Under the pieces are notes generated by a model. The model was not told where the DNA came from. It saw only the letters and a list, made by a program, of their open reading frames with translations, and did not search any database. The position numbers were made by a program, and so were the translations under genes. Positions 1 to 6,711 of a stretch of DNA of 41,263 nucleotides are shown here, piece after piece. The stretch lies in contig JBGVBY010000005.1 in the NCBI GenBank assembly GCA_045226015.1, forward strand, positions 1-41,263, given 5' to 3'. Each line of letters opens with the position of its first letter. Positions within the stretch are counted from its first letter, which is position 1. Source of the DNA: UBA2450 sp045226015. Lineage in GTDB: Bacteria; Bacillota_I; Bacilli_A; RFN20; CAG-826.

Positions 1-41
1 CCAACGAAAGCTGTAGCAATCTTTGTAAATAATTTGTTCAT
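1..41 (-). CDS. N-terminus of a secreted or membrane protein (runs off the window)
   Basis: Only the first 13 codons are inside the window; the ATG is at 41-39. The peptide MNKLFTKIATAFVG has a Lys-containing start followed by hydrophobic residues, as in a signal peptide. An AAAGGAG ribosome site lies at about 51-57, nine bases before the ATG, which supports the start. The function cannot be told. The structured region at 61-503 would be its 5' leader if it is transcribed in this direction. Confidence 0.6.
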   Translation of the reverse strand, partial: MNKLFTKIATAFV

Positions 42-60
42 ATTTGTTTTCTCCTTTCTT

Positions 61-503
61 TCTTAACTCCAGTCATATTTCCTATAATCTTTTGACTGTG
101 AGTGATATGAACAACTTTGTTGACTATCCACACACCTCTAAGCTTCCTATAGTCCACTTAATGGTCCGTGTGTATTAGTCGTTGTTTTGTCGAAGGGATT
201 AACCCCTATCGACTTCATTAAGGAGAGAACTTTTTTAAGAGCGATGTGCACTTTCGTTCTATATTTGTGGACTTTCCCTAACGGTAGCCCCGGAAATCTC
301 ATTTTGTTCATGTCCACCTTGGCCAAGGGTGGTCATTCACTCTTTCGATTTCCGAAATTACTTTAGTAAGTATAACTTCTTCTTCTTCTTCTTGCAAGCA
401 CTCACGTGTGAGGAGTGCTAACTTAATACTTTGTATTAAACATATTTTTTTGTTGACCATTTGAAAGGGTGACTTCGAGTTAAGTACCCCTTAATGTTGT
501 CAA
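61..503. ncRNA. Candidate long structured non-coding RNA, strand undecided
   Basis: No convincing gene lies in these 440 bases, but they are full of paired segments. Helix pairs seen: AGTCA 71-75 with 93-97; AACAAC 110-115 with GTTGTT 181-186; GACTA 122-126 with TAGTC 176-180; ACACAC 130-135 with GTGTGT 168-173, so the last three stack into one long interrupted stem; GTCGA plus AGGG 189-197 with CCCT and TCGAC 204-213; GTGGAC near 267 with GTCCAC near 312; CGGAAATC near 291 with GATTTCCG near 347, interleaved with the previous pair as in a pseudoknot; AGCACTC 397-403 with GAGTGCT 413-419; TTAATAC 423-429 with GTATTAA 433-439; and a long hairpin 453-503. A CTT trinucleotide run lies at about 377-393. 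I do not recognise a known RNA family. On plus it would precede the NUMOD1 gene; on minus it would be the leader of the gene at 1-41. Confidence 0.4.
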
Positions 504-1378
504 GAGAAATTCGAATGATTTTTTGCATGCGAAAAATCCCTATGTATCACTCAAGTTATGTGCTTATGCGACAGGGTTATAGTGAGACTTATATGGGAAG
601 ACACGCATCAAATTTAAGAGTGGTCGCTTATCGAAAAGATGGGACTCTTTTTCGTATATACTCAAATAGTAAAGCTACTCATAGAAATAGCAGGACGATT
701 GATAAATGCATTAGAGGAGAAACCTCTACTGCTTTTGGATATATATGGAGAAGATATAAGGTAGATTCAATCCCAGAAAAGATTGAACCTCTAGAAGTAA
801 ATAACAAGATTTCTTCTATTTCCCCTATCGCCTTAGTAAATGAAAAAGGGGAAATAATTAAGCATTACCCCTCCATTAGAAAAGCTTCTTTAGATAACAA
901 AACTGATCCTCATACAATTAGAGATGTATTAACTGGAAGATACAAAACCGCGAACGGTAAAAAATACCGCTTTTTGAGTGAACATGAAATAGAAGAATTT
1001 GGATATAAAAATGGTAAGAAAATCAGTAGAACAAAACGAGCAGTTATACAATACACATTAAAAGGAGAGTACGTAAAAACGTATCCTTCAATTAACTCTG
1101 CGTGTATATCTATACATAAAATAGGTGGTCAACAAAGTATCAAAAATTGTCTCATTGGTAAGACTAGTAAAGCCTATGGTTTTATTTGGAAATATGAAGG
1201 AGAAAAGAGTCATAAAAGACCACTTATATATCAATATGATTTAAATGGAAATCTTATAGGTAAACACGCTTCAATAAAAGAAGCGAGTGTTACCTCTAAT
1301 ATCAGTTATCACAACATAAGTAACGTTATCCACGGGCATCAAAAAAGCGCAGGTGGATATATATGGAAGAAAAGATAA
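494..1378 (+). CDS. Tandem NUMOD1-repeat protein (no nuclease domain)
   Basis: The protein is essentially four copies of the NUMOD1 DNA-binding module, at about residues 41-90, 107-160, 180-234 and 241-294. Each shows the pattern of a strand with Tyr-x-x-Asp-Gly, a short helix, then a closing Gly-Tyr/Phe-Ile-Trp-Lys; the last copy (IYQYDLNGNLIG to GGYIWKKR) is the clearest. NUMOD1 modules are known as DNA-recognition attachments of homing endonucleases (HNH and GIY-YIG types), but no catalytic domain is present here. The ATG at 494 sits inside the long hairpin 453-503 and has no ribosome site, so the true start may be a later Met (515, 527, 542, 566 or 593), all without a clear Shine-Dalgarno. 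A DNA-binding remnant of a homing element or a stand-alone regulator are both possible. Confidence 0.75.
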   Translation: MLSREIRMIFCMRKIPMYHSSYVLMRQGYSETYMGRHASNLRVVAYRKDGTLFRIYSNSKATHRNSRTIDKCIRGETSTAFGYIWRRYKVDSIPEKIEPLEVNNKISSISPIALVNEKGEIIKHYPSIRKASLDNKTDPHTIRDVLTGRYKTANGKKYRFLSEHEIEEFGYKNGKKISRTKRAVIQYTLKGEYVKTYPSINSACISIHKIGGQQSIKNCLIGKTSKAYGFIWKYEGEKSHKRPLIYQYDLNGNLIGKHASIKEASVTSNISYHNISNVIHGHQKSAGGYIWKKR

Positions 1379-1385
1379 ATAACAA

Positions 1386-1409
1386 TTCTTCTTTAAGAAG
1401 ATATTTTTG
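1386..1409 (+). terminator. Probable terminator after the NUMOD1 gene
   Basis: CTTCTTTAAGAAG (1388-1400) folds on itself and is followed by ATATTTTTG, about 8 bases after the stop codon. The stem is AT-rich and may work in both directions. Confidence 0.45.
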
Positions 1410-1473
1410 TGGTGCCATTTTGGCATCGCAAAGTATCTAAATTCTAAAGAATTTATTTTACGCGAATATTGTC

Positions 1474-2373
1474 TTACAAATAAACGCCTCCATCTAAAAT
1501 GCATCTGATTTCTTCTTTAACAGAACTGATGTCGCTATTAGAAAGAAGAGGGATTATCTTTTGAATTTGATTGGACGTCTTGTTCCACCACTCAAGTTTT
1601 TCTAATAGTTCAATCATTTCATCATCAAAGCGTTTTCTTATAACTCTAGCGGGATTACCCACTACGACTGAATACGCTGGTATATCAGAAGCTACTACTG
1701 CATTCGCACCGATGATACATCCGTCCCCAACATGTACTCCTGGTAAAAATGTAACGTTTTGGCCAATCCAAACATCGTTTCCTATAACTGTGTCACCTTT
1801 ATAAGGTAATTCTTCTTTTTTAGTCGGATCTTGTTTCCAACCATTAAAGATATAAAAAGGATATGTAGATACTATATTCATTTGATGGTTAGCGCCATTC
1901 ATGATGAATTCAACTCCTCTACCAATTTGACAGAATTTGCCAATAATTAATTTGTCACCAATAAAGTCGTAATGATGGGTCACATGTTTTTGAAAATTTT
2001 GACCATCGAAGTATGTATATTCACCGACTTTAATATTTGGACAATCAATTAACGTTGGTTTTACATACACCACACTTTCATCTTTTGATTTAAGCGGATG
2101 GATTCTTCTCCAATCTGGTTTATCAGCTTTTTCTGCTTTAAACATCAAATCCTCAGTGTCTTTGTCTGATAAATCCAAAAATTCATTCGCGTTAACATCA
2201 AATTCAAGAATTAACTTAATGACTTTGTCAAAAGACATATCAGTTAAACCTGTTTCTAATTTGTTAATCATTGATTTATGAGTGTATCCTAAAGCTTCTG
2301 CAAATTCTTGCTGAGACATATTATTTTCTAAACGAATCTTTTTAATTCTTTCACCTAATACTTTGTACGCCAT
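1474..2373 (-). CDS. XRE helix-turn-helix fused to Vat-type (streptogramin A) O-acetyltransferase
   Basis: Start chosen at ATG 2373-2371 because an AAGGAG site (2379-2384) precedes it; a longer reading frame upstream overlaps the previous gene. Residues 1-60 are an XRE HTH (LGERIKKIRLENNMSQ...). Residues about 110-299 are a left-handed beta-helix xenobiotic acetyltransferase closely resembling VatD: the catalytic-His segment MNGANH (158-163, His163), STYPF, the hexapeptide-type GDTVIGNDVWIGQNV, GNPA, and the C-terminal helix with WW. Vat enzymes transfer acetyl from acetyl-CoA to the hydroxyl of streptogramin A; whether this fused form does so is unknown. It lies 35 bp after the broken KilA-N gene with a 12-bp palindrome between. 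A second XRE-acetyltransferase fusion with a similar HTH is at 31317-32066. The HTH suggests a DNA-bound or self-regulated enzyme. Confidence 0.85.
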   Translation of the reverse strand: MAYKVLGERIKKIRLENNMSQQEFAEALGYTHKSMINKLETGLTDMSFDKVIKLILEFDVNANEFLDLSDKDTEDLMFKAEKADKPDWRRIHPLKSKDESVVYVKPTLIDCPNIKVGEYTYFDGQNFQKHVTHHYDFIGDKLIIGKFCQIGRGVEFIMNGANHQMNIVSTYPFYIFNGWKQDPTKKEELPYKGDTVIGNDVWIGQNVTFLPGVHVGDGCIIGANAVVASDIPAYSVVVGNPARVIRKRFDDEMIELLEKLEWWNKTSNQIQKIIPLLSNSDISSVKEEIRCILDGGVYL

Positions 2374-2392
2374 TTTTTCTCCTTTTAACCGC

Positions 2393-2413
2393 GTCGAATT
2401 CGACCAGTTTAAA
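2393..2413 (-). repeat. 21-bp inverted-repeat copy 1, holds palindrome GTCGAATTCGAC
   Basis: The perfect palindrome GTCGAATTCGAC (2393-2404) lies between the KilA-N stop and the ribosome site of the XRE-Vat gene. Together with the next nine bases it recurs exactly, in opposite orientation, at 3039-3059 inside the KilA-N gene. It could be the operator of the XRE protein or one end of an invertible segment. Confidence 0.7.
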
Positions 2414-3257
2414 CCCACCGATTTCGACGGGTTTGCTTCTTTTCAATTCTCTTTATTGGTTTAACTTTATTTTTATTAAATAGCTCTTTTTCCCTATTTG
2501 CTTCTTTGTTAAGAAGAACTAATCTTTCATGTTGACTAAGTTTTTGAGATATTAACATAGAATTCAAATATTCAAGATTACTTAAAATTGCTAGTTCAAT
2601 TGTGTTTACGTAATCCCTAATATTGCCTTCTTTATCAAAATTTGCGTCTCTCCACTCCTTGGCGGTTTTGCCAAACAAAGCAACATTTAAAAGATCTGCT
2701 TCATTAGCATAGATATAACTCTTTTATTCATTAGATAATTCAACAGTAACTAAATATTCTTTAACAGCGTCTGTGTGAATAAGATAATTTAACTTTGTTA
2801 ACAATCTCTTTCCGTGCCATTCAAGTTGTTCTGACTCTTGAACTTTTAATCTTTGGAATTCTTTAATGATGTATAGTTTGACCTCGGCCGAAATCCACGC
2901 CGCAAATTCGAGAGCGATATCGCGATGAGCATATGTACCACCACCATATTTACCAGATTTAGTTTTGAATCCAATAGCATTAGTGTTTTTTGTCCATTTT
3001 GTCGGAGTCATTACAAAGTAATTATGGCCAGATTCATTTTTAAACTGGTCGAATTCGACCATGTTAAAATCTGGATTATTTATTTGTTCCCAAATACCAA
3101 TGAACTCAATGGTTGCCCTTAATCTCATCCAGTTCTTTATTACATCAGCTGGAAATTCAGGATTTTTTATCTTCGCCATGTCAGTAAGACTAACAAAATC
3201 ATCATCTCCGATGCCGGTGACATTAATTTCAATATTTTTAACAGTAATTTTATTCAT
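2409..3257 (-). pseudogene. KilA-N domain protein interrupted by one in-frame TAA
   Basis: KilA-N proteins are phage or phage-like DNA-binding antirepressors. The KilA-N domain covers about residues 8-115 (FVSLTDMAKIKNPEFPADVIKNWM..., AHRDIALEFAAWIS), and the usual C-terminal part (ALFGKTAKEWRDAN, GNIRDY, NLE..N, SQ.ERL..LN) follows. Codon 178 (2726-2724) is TAA, and the same frame continues at once with the conserved C-terminal text ANEADLLNVALFGKTAKEW to a stop at 2409. The two halves are in the same frame (start points 579 bp apart), so only a nonsense codon, not a frameshift, breaks the gene. AAAAGGAG at 3267-3274 supports the ATG at 3257. The first 177 residues may still be made. The 3' half has no ribosome site of its own. 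Confidence 0.85.
3039..3059 (+). repeat. 21-bp inverted-repeat copy 2, inside the KilA-N gene
   Basis: Exact match, in opposite orientation, to 2393-2413. Here the core extends to the 14-bp palindrome GGTCGAATTCGACC (3047-3060), which codes for part of VEFDQFK in the KilA-N domain. The 625 bp between the two copies is most of the KilA-N gene. Confidence 0.7.
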
Positions 3258-3283
3258 AAAACGGTTCTCCTTTTGTCATATAT

Positions 3284-3313
3284 ATTCTACCACATTTGTA
3301 GATTTCATTCTAC
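3284..3313 (-). promoter_or_regulatory. Possible promoter and operator of the KilA-N gene
   Basis: A -10-like TAGAAT (3289-3284) lies about 10 bases upstream of the ribosome site. The inverted repeat GTAGA-N6-TCTAC at 3298-3313 covers the expected -35 position, where only a poor TAGAAT is seen. A regulator site is plausible for a self-controlled phage-type gene. Confidence 0.35.
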
Positions 3314-3330
3314 GAATTAATGAAGTTTTT

Positions 3331-3365
3331 TTGTAAACAAAAACAGCTCTGATTTCAGGGCTGTT
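3331..3365 (-). terminator. Terminator after the tRNA-Ser gene
   Basis: On the minus strand AACAGC...GCTGTT (3365-3342) forms an 11-bp stem with one wobble pair, followed by TTTTTGTTT. It ends the transcript holding the two tRNAs. Confidence 0.85.
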
Positions 3366-3375
3366 ATATTTAAAT

Positions 3376-3466
3376 TGGCGGAGATTTAGGGATTTGAACC
3401 CTAGCGGGGCTTGCACCCCCTATCGGTTTTCAAGACCGACCCCTTCAACCACTTGGGTAATTCTCC
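3376..3466 (-). tRNA. tRNA-Ser (anticodon UGA), CCA encoded
   Basis: Class II tRNA with a long variable arm (GGGGGTGCAAGCCCC). The anticodon loop CTTGAAA reads UGA, the T loop is TTCAAAT, and the 3' end is G-CCA. The acceptor stem has one A-A mismatch at the sixth pair. It lies 4 bp after the CAU tRNA and is followed by a terminator. Confidence 0.93.
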
Positions 3467-3470
3467 ATCT

Positions 3471-3545
3471 TGGTGGACCCAGTAGATCCCGACACTACAA
3501 CAACTCCGTTATGAGCGGAGGGCTCTTCCTTTGAGCTATGGGTCC
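3471..3545 (-). tRNA. tRNA with CAU anticodon (Ile2-like or Met), abnormal T arm
   Basis: The acceptor GGACCCA/TGGGTCC, D stem GCTC/GAGC, and anticodon stem CTCCG/CGGAG with loop CTCATAA are all intact, and CCA is encoded. The GGACC acceptor and CTCATAA loop resemble tRNA-Ile(CAU), whose C34 is changed to lysidine; elongator Met is the alternative. The T arm is odd: stem GTAGT/TCTAC has a T-T mismatch where the invariant G53-C61 pair belongs, and the loop reads GTCGGGA, lacking T54 and A58. The D loop is short (AAAGGAA). A decayed tRNA or a lineage-specific variant would both fit. Confidence 0.8.
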
Positions 3546-3593
3546 AACGCAAAGCAAGTATATAACAAAGTTGAGTATAAAATAAAGTTAAAT

Positions 3594-4469
3594 TTATTTA
3601 TCTTCTTTCTTTTTAGGAAGTAAAAGAAGCATGCTTGTAGAATCTATATATTCATTTATTGTTGGCTTATATTCTTTCATATGTTTCTCTTCCATAGGAA
3701 TAGAAATAAAAATAAACATGAGAAGATTTACTAGTGCTCCATAAACGAAATACCAGTAATTGATATTTGATGTTAATAGAATTAATGCGACTCCAAACCA
3801 AATGATGATTTCTCCTAAATAATTTGGGTGACGAGAATATTTCCATAAACCAATATTAATGACTTCATCTCTACTGATTCTATTCTTAATGAATTTCTTC
3901 ATTTGAATATCAGAGATGAGTTCTAGAAGTGTTCCTAATAGAATTACCGCGCTTCCAATGAAATCAATGTATCCATAGTTAACGTTAGATGCATAAATGA
4001 ATAATGGGATAGAAGCACTATAAACAACTAGAGTAGGGAACATACATATTCCGAGTAAATTCACTACTTGGAATAACATTCCACTTTTCTCTTTAAGCAT
4101 CTTGTATCGCCAATCGACATAACTCAGATCATGGAAACCGATAATAAAGTTTGTGGTTAATCTAATTGAATATAAAGAAATCACCACTAAAGGAATAATT
4201 GTGAATACATTCCAGTTATTGAAATGGAATAAAAGAGCGAGATAAATGACTAGAGTTTGTATCGACCAATATGGATCATACACAGAAGCAGTTTTAACAA
4301 TCACTCCAAAAAACCACACGATAACAGTGGCCACAACGTCACATATAAGAATATTGACCAAGAAATTAGAGATATGGTCTTTAAGAATATAAAATAGACC
4401 CGCTCCTAAAATAGAGGCGAGAGAATAGACAAGTAGTAAATATATAAGTCCTAATAATTTCTTACTCAT
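3594..4469 (-). CDS. DUF1295 / steroid 5-alpha-reductase-like membrane protein
   Basis: A membrane protein of about 291 residues with roughly eight hydrophobic segments. The C-terminal hallmark of the DUF1295/isoprenylcysteine-methyltransferase-like fold is present: IGLWKYSRHPNYLGEIIIW at about 215-235, then EEKHM. Proteins of this family are thought to reduce or methylate lipid-like substrates in the membrane; the substrate here is unknown. I chose the ATG at 4469 because it overlaps the stop of the upstream permease as ATGA (translational coupling); a Met four codons earlier is possible. It is the last protein gene before the tRNA pair, with no terminator between. Confidence 0.75.
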   Translation of the reverse strand: MSKKLLGLIYLLLVYSLASILGAGLFYILKDHISNFLVNILICDVVATVIVWFFGVIVKTASVYDPYWSIQTLVIYLALLFHFNNWNVFTIIPLVVISLYSIRLTTNFIIGFHDLSYVDWRYKMLKEKSGMLFQVVNLLGICMFPTLVVYSASIPLFIYASNVNYGYIDFIGSAVILLGTLLELISDIQMKKFIKNRISRDEVINIGLWKYSRHPNYLGEIIIWFGVALILLTSNINYWYFVYGALVNLLMFIFISIPMEEKHMKEYKPTINEYIDSTSMLLLLPKKKEDK

Positions 4470-5341
4470 ACCGCGAACCATTCAATAATACTGGTAATAT
4501 AACCAAAAAACAAGGCGGTGCCAAAACAAATTCCTAAGATAATGAGATTAATTTTAATGTTCTTATGGTTCTTAATAAGAATCATCATTCCTATACCTGC
4601 GTTCATAAGAAGTCCAGCAAGTAACGCTCCAAAAGGAATTGCATCTTTAAGATATAGTTCAGAAATAATAACACTACTAACACAGTTAGGAACCATACCC
4701 ACTATTGAAGTTAATAATGGAGTTAAATATCGATTAGATATCACAAAGTCTTTAAATGCTTCTTCCCCAACTGCGCCTACGATAAGTCCTAAAGAGACAT
4801 TGATTGCAAATACGAAGATTAAAATCTCCAAAGAATGGATTAATGGATGAACGAGATGTTTATGAATCTTCACATGTCCATGATGATGATGCGTAGAACA
4901 AGTGACATCACTCACTTCTTCCTCTTTCACTTCAATAGTCTGATTCTTATAAATAAGATCCACTAATAAACCCACTAAATAGCCAATTAAGAATTTAGAT
5001 AATATAAGAGGAATAACCATAATCATCTTATTAGACGGATTAGAAGTTAATAACACAATTAAAGCTTCATCACTACAAGAAAGAAACACTGCGGTTAATG
5101 TTCCCATTGTGATATATTTCGCATTAAATAAATCAGCGGCAAGAACAGATGTCCCACATTGAGGAATCACTCCAAACATCGAGCCAAATAAAGGTGCGCT
5201 TTTTCTATTCTTAATTAAGAAGTTAGATAACTTATCTTCGATGAATGATAAAAGAATATGGAATAGGAAAACAAAGGCGAATACTTTCGCACTGTCAATA
5301 GAGGCATCAATAAGGACGGTTCTTGCAATTTCCCAAGTCAT
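4466..5341 (-). CDS. Putative manganese/arsenic efflux permease (10-TM, duplicated halves)
   Basis: A membrane protein of 291 residues built of two related halves, each with the motif Gly-x-x-Pro-x-Cys: GVIPQCGTS (57-65) and GMVPNCVSS (215-223). A central cytosolic or outer loop (about 133-165) is rich in acid residues and His (STHHHHGHVKIHKHLVH), as expected for metal binding. This matches the family annotated as putative manganese transporter or arsenic-efflux protein; the ion is not proven. The start at 5341 has no Shine-Dalgarno. Instead an AAGGA site serves an eight-codon frame that stops 6 bp upstream, so translation may need reinitiation. It is coupled to the DUF1295 gene by an ATGA overlap. 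Confidence 0.7.
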   Translation of the reverse strand: MTWEIARTVLIDASIDSAKVFAFVFLFHILLSFIEDKLSNFLIKNRKSAPLFGSMFGVIPQCGTSVLAADLFNAKYITMGTLTAVFLSCSDEALIVLLTSNPSNKMIMVIPLILSKFLIGYLVGLLVDLIYKNQTIEVKEEEVSDVTCSTHHHHGHVKIHKHLVHPLIHSLEILIFVFAINVSLGLIVGAVGEEAFKDFVISNRYLTPLLTSIVGMVPNCVSSVIISELYLKDAIPFGALLAGLLMNAGIGMMILIKNHKNIKINLIILGICFGTALFFGYITSIIEWFAV

Positions 5342-5347
5342 ATCTAA

Positions 5348-5371
5348 CTATTTTATATATAAATCATTCAT
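5348..5371 (-). CDS. Possible seven-residue leader peptide (MNDLYIK)
   Basis: ATG at 5371 follows AAGGA with normal spacing and is closed by TAG at 5350-5348, six bases before the permease ATG. The permease itself has no ribosome site, so this short frame may load ribosomes for it. This is a weak call based on spacing only. Confidence 0.3.
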   Translation of the reverse strand: MNDLYIK

Positions 5372-5379
5372 TGTGAATC

Positions 5380-5411
5380 CTTTTTTAAAAAACATTCCTA
5401 ATTTGGAATGT
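5380..5411 (-). terminator. Terminator overlapping the end of the antiporter gene
   Basis: On the minus strand ACATTCC-AAATTA-GGAATGT (5411-5392) includes the last codons and stop of the antiporter and is followed by TTTTTTAAAAAA. It should reduce read-through into the permease gene. Confidence 0.7.
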
Positions 5412-6708
5412 CTTTATCAATTTCTCCAGCTTTTAAAAGCGCATATTTAGAAATAAGCGGTCCCACTAATTCATATATAAGCGTACTTGTTAATATAATG
5501 GCAAGTATCATCGCGGAAGCTTCTTGAGTTTCTGGATAGTTCTTAAAGAGTTTATTCGCAGTTGTGGCGAGTCCAATCGCTACACCTGCTTGAGGCACTA
5601 ATGTTAAACCTAGATATTTCTTCACCTGTGGTTCGCATTTACTGATAGAGGCTCCAGTAAGGGCGCCAGAATATTTACCAACCACTCTAAAGACGAGATA
5701 GATAGCGGCGATTAAGATAATGATTCCATTAAATCTACCTTGATCATCAAAGAAGATAGTTAGGTTAAGCGACGCTCCTGAAAGAACAAAAAACATCATA
5801 TAGATAGGAGAGGTAAATCTATCTAAGATATCTAAAGTTCTATTAGAGTCTTTAGCAAGATTCGTAAATAATGCTCCACTCACCATACAAATAAGAAGAG
5901 ATGACAATTCAAATGAACCCATATAATCTTGCTTAAATAAGGCATATAGACCAATAGAAGCAAAGATGGAGAAGATACATAACACTAGTTTGTTATTTCT
6001 AGAATGGAATAACTTATTTAGTAAAGATATAGAAACTCCTAAGAAAGCACCTATACCTAAAGAAATAGTAATCTCAATAAGAGGTTTACCAATCATTCGA
6101 TAAAAACTAAGCTCCCCTCCACTAGCGAGTCCAGTTGCTATTTGAAATAAAATCGCAAATAGGATTAACGCTACTGCATCATCAAGAGCCACTACAGGTA
6201 GAAGCGTGTTCACAAGTGGACCTTTCGCTCGATATTGTTTAATGACCATTAAAGTAGCGGCAGGCGCAGTTGCGCTAGCAATCGCTGATAGAGTGAGTAC
6301 AAGTTCTAATGAAATATGTTCAGGAGCAATATAATGTGCGGTAAGTAATGCAACTAAAACAAAGACCGACGCTCCAATCGCTTCTAAAGCAGTAATAATG
6401 AGCACTCTTTTACCAACGCTTTTGATTGTTTGTTTCTTAAAAGAAGTACCAATAGAAAATGCAATGAAACCTAACGCTACAGTGGATACCCAGCTAATCT
6501 TATCAATGATATTTACCGCAGGAGACGCTTCGATTGCCTCATATGAGCAGTTATTAAATAACGCTCCAAAGACATATGGTCCCATAACAATACCGGTAAT
6601 AATAAAACCGGTAACATTAGGTAGCTTTAAAAGCTTCATCACTCTAGTGGAGAGTAAGGAAACAAGCAAAAGAATTGCGATATAAGAAAATATCAATACG
6701 GTTTCCAT
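5398..6708 (-). CDS. CPA2-family cation:proton antiporter
   Basis: A protein of 436 residues with about 12-13 hydrophobic segments. Family features: N-terminal LPNVTGFIITGIVMGPYVFG, then SAIASATAPAATL and LLPVVALDDAVALILFAI with the paired Asp residues (DD) of the ion-binding site, and a final PQAGVAIGLA segment. CPA2 antiporters exchange Na+ or K+ for H+ at the cell membrane. There is no C-terminal RCK/TrkA domain; instead a small soluble protein (6712-7041) lies 3 bp upstream and may be the regulatory partner. A GAAGG site overlaps the end of that upstream gene, so the two are probably co-translated. Confidence 0.85.
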   Translation of the reverse strand: METVLIFSYIAILLLVSLLSTRVMKLLKLPNVTGFIITGIVMGPYVFGALFNNCSYEAIEASPAVNIIDKISWVSTVALGFIAFSIGTSFKKQTIKSVGKRVLIITALEAIGASVFVLVALLTAHYIAPEHISLELVLTLSAIASATAPAATLMVIKQYRAKGPLVNTLLPVVALDDAVALILFAILFQIATGLASGGELSFYRMIGKPLIEITISLGIGAFLGVSISLLNKLFHSRNNKLVLCIFSIFASIGLYALFKQDYMGSFELSSLLICMVSGALFTNLAKDSNRTLDILDRFTSPIYMMFFVLSGASLNLTIFFDDQGRFNGIIILIAAIYLVFRVVGKYSGALTGASISKCEPQVKKYLGLTLVPQAGVAIGLATTANKLFKNYPETQEASAMILAIILTSTLIYELVGPLISKYALLKAGEIDKDIPN

Positions 6709-6711
6709 ATA

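Noticed and set aside
240..330. RNase P RNA (AGGGAAAGTCC on the minus strand) or a T-box (AAGGGTGGT on the plus strand)
   Set aside because: The other conserved regions of RNase P are absent, and the T-box lacks the rest of its consensus and an aminoacylation gene downstream.
61..503. Group I intron core with the NUMOD1 gene as its homing ORF
   Set aside because: GACTA/TAGTC pairs look like P7 elements, but there is no room or sequence for P3-P6, and the spacing between the P7 halves is wrong on both strands.
1423..1461. Small-RNA cassette downstream of XRE-Vat like those near 30-32 kb
   Set aside because: Three short hairpins occur at 1386-1461 but no paired repeats with a 32-nt period.
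2409..2678. Independent 89-residue gene
   Set aside because: It is the in-frame C-terminal part of the KilA-N gene and has no ribosome site or proper start.
2409..3257. TAA or TGA recoding in this genome
   Set aside because: TAA and TGA both end many intact genes here, and Trp is always TGG, so the standard bacterial code applies.
3546..3593. Promoter for the tRNA pair
   Set aside because: Only AT-rich sequence with poor -10 and -35 matches; the tRNAs may be read from the upstream operon.
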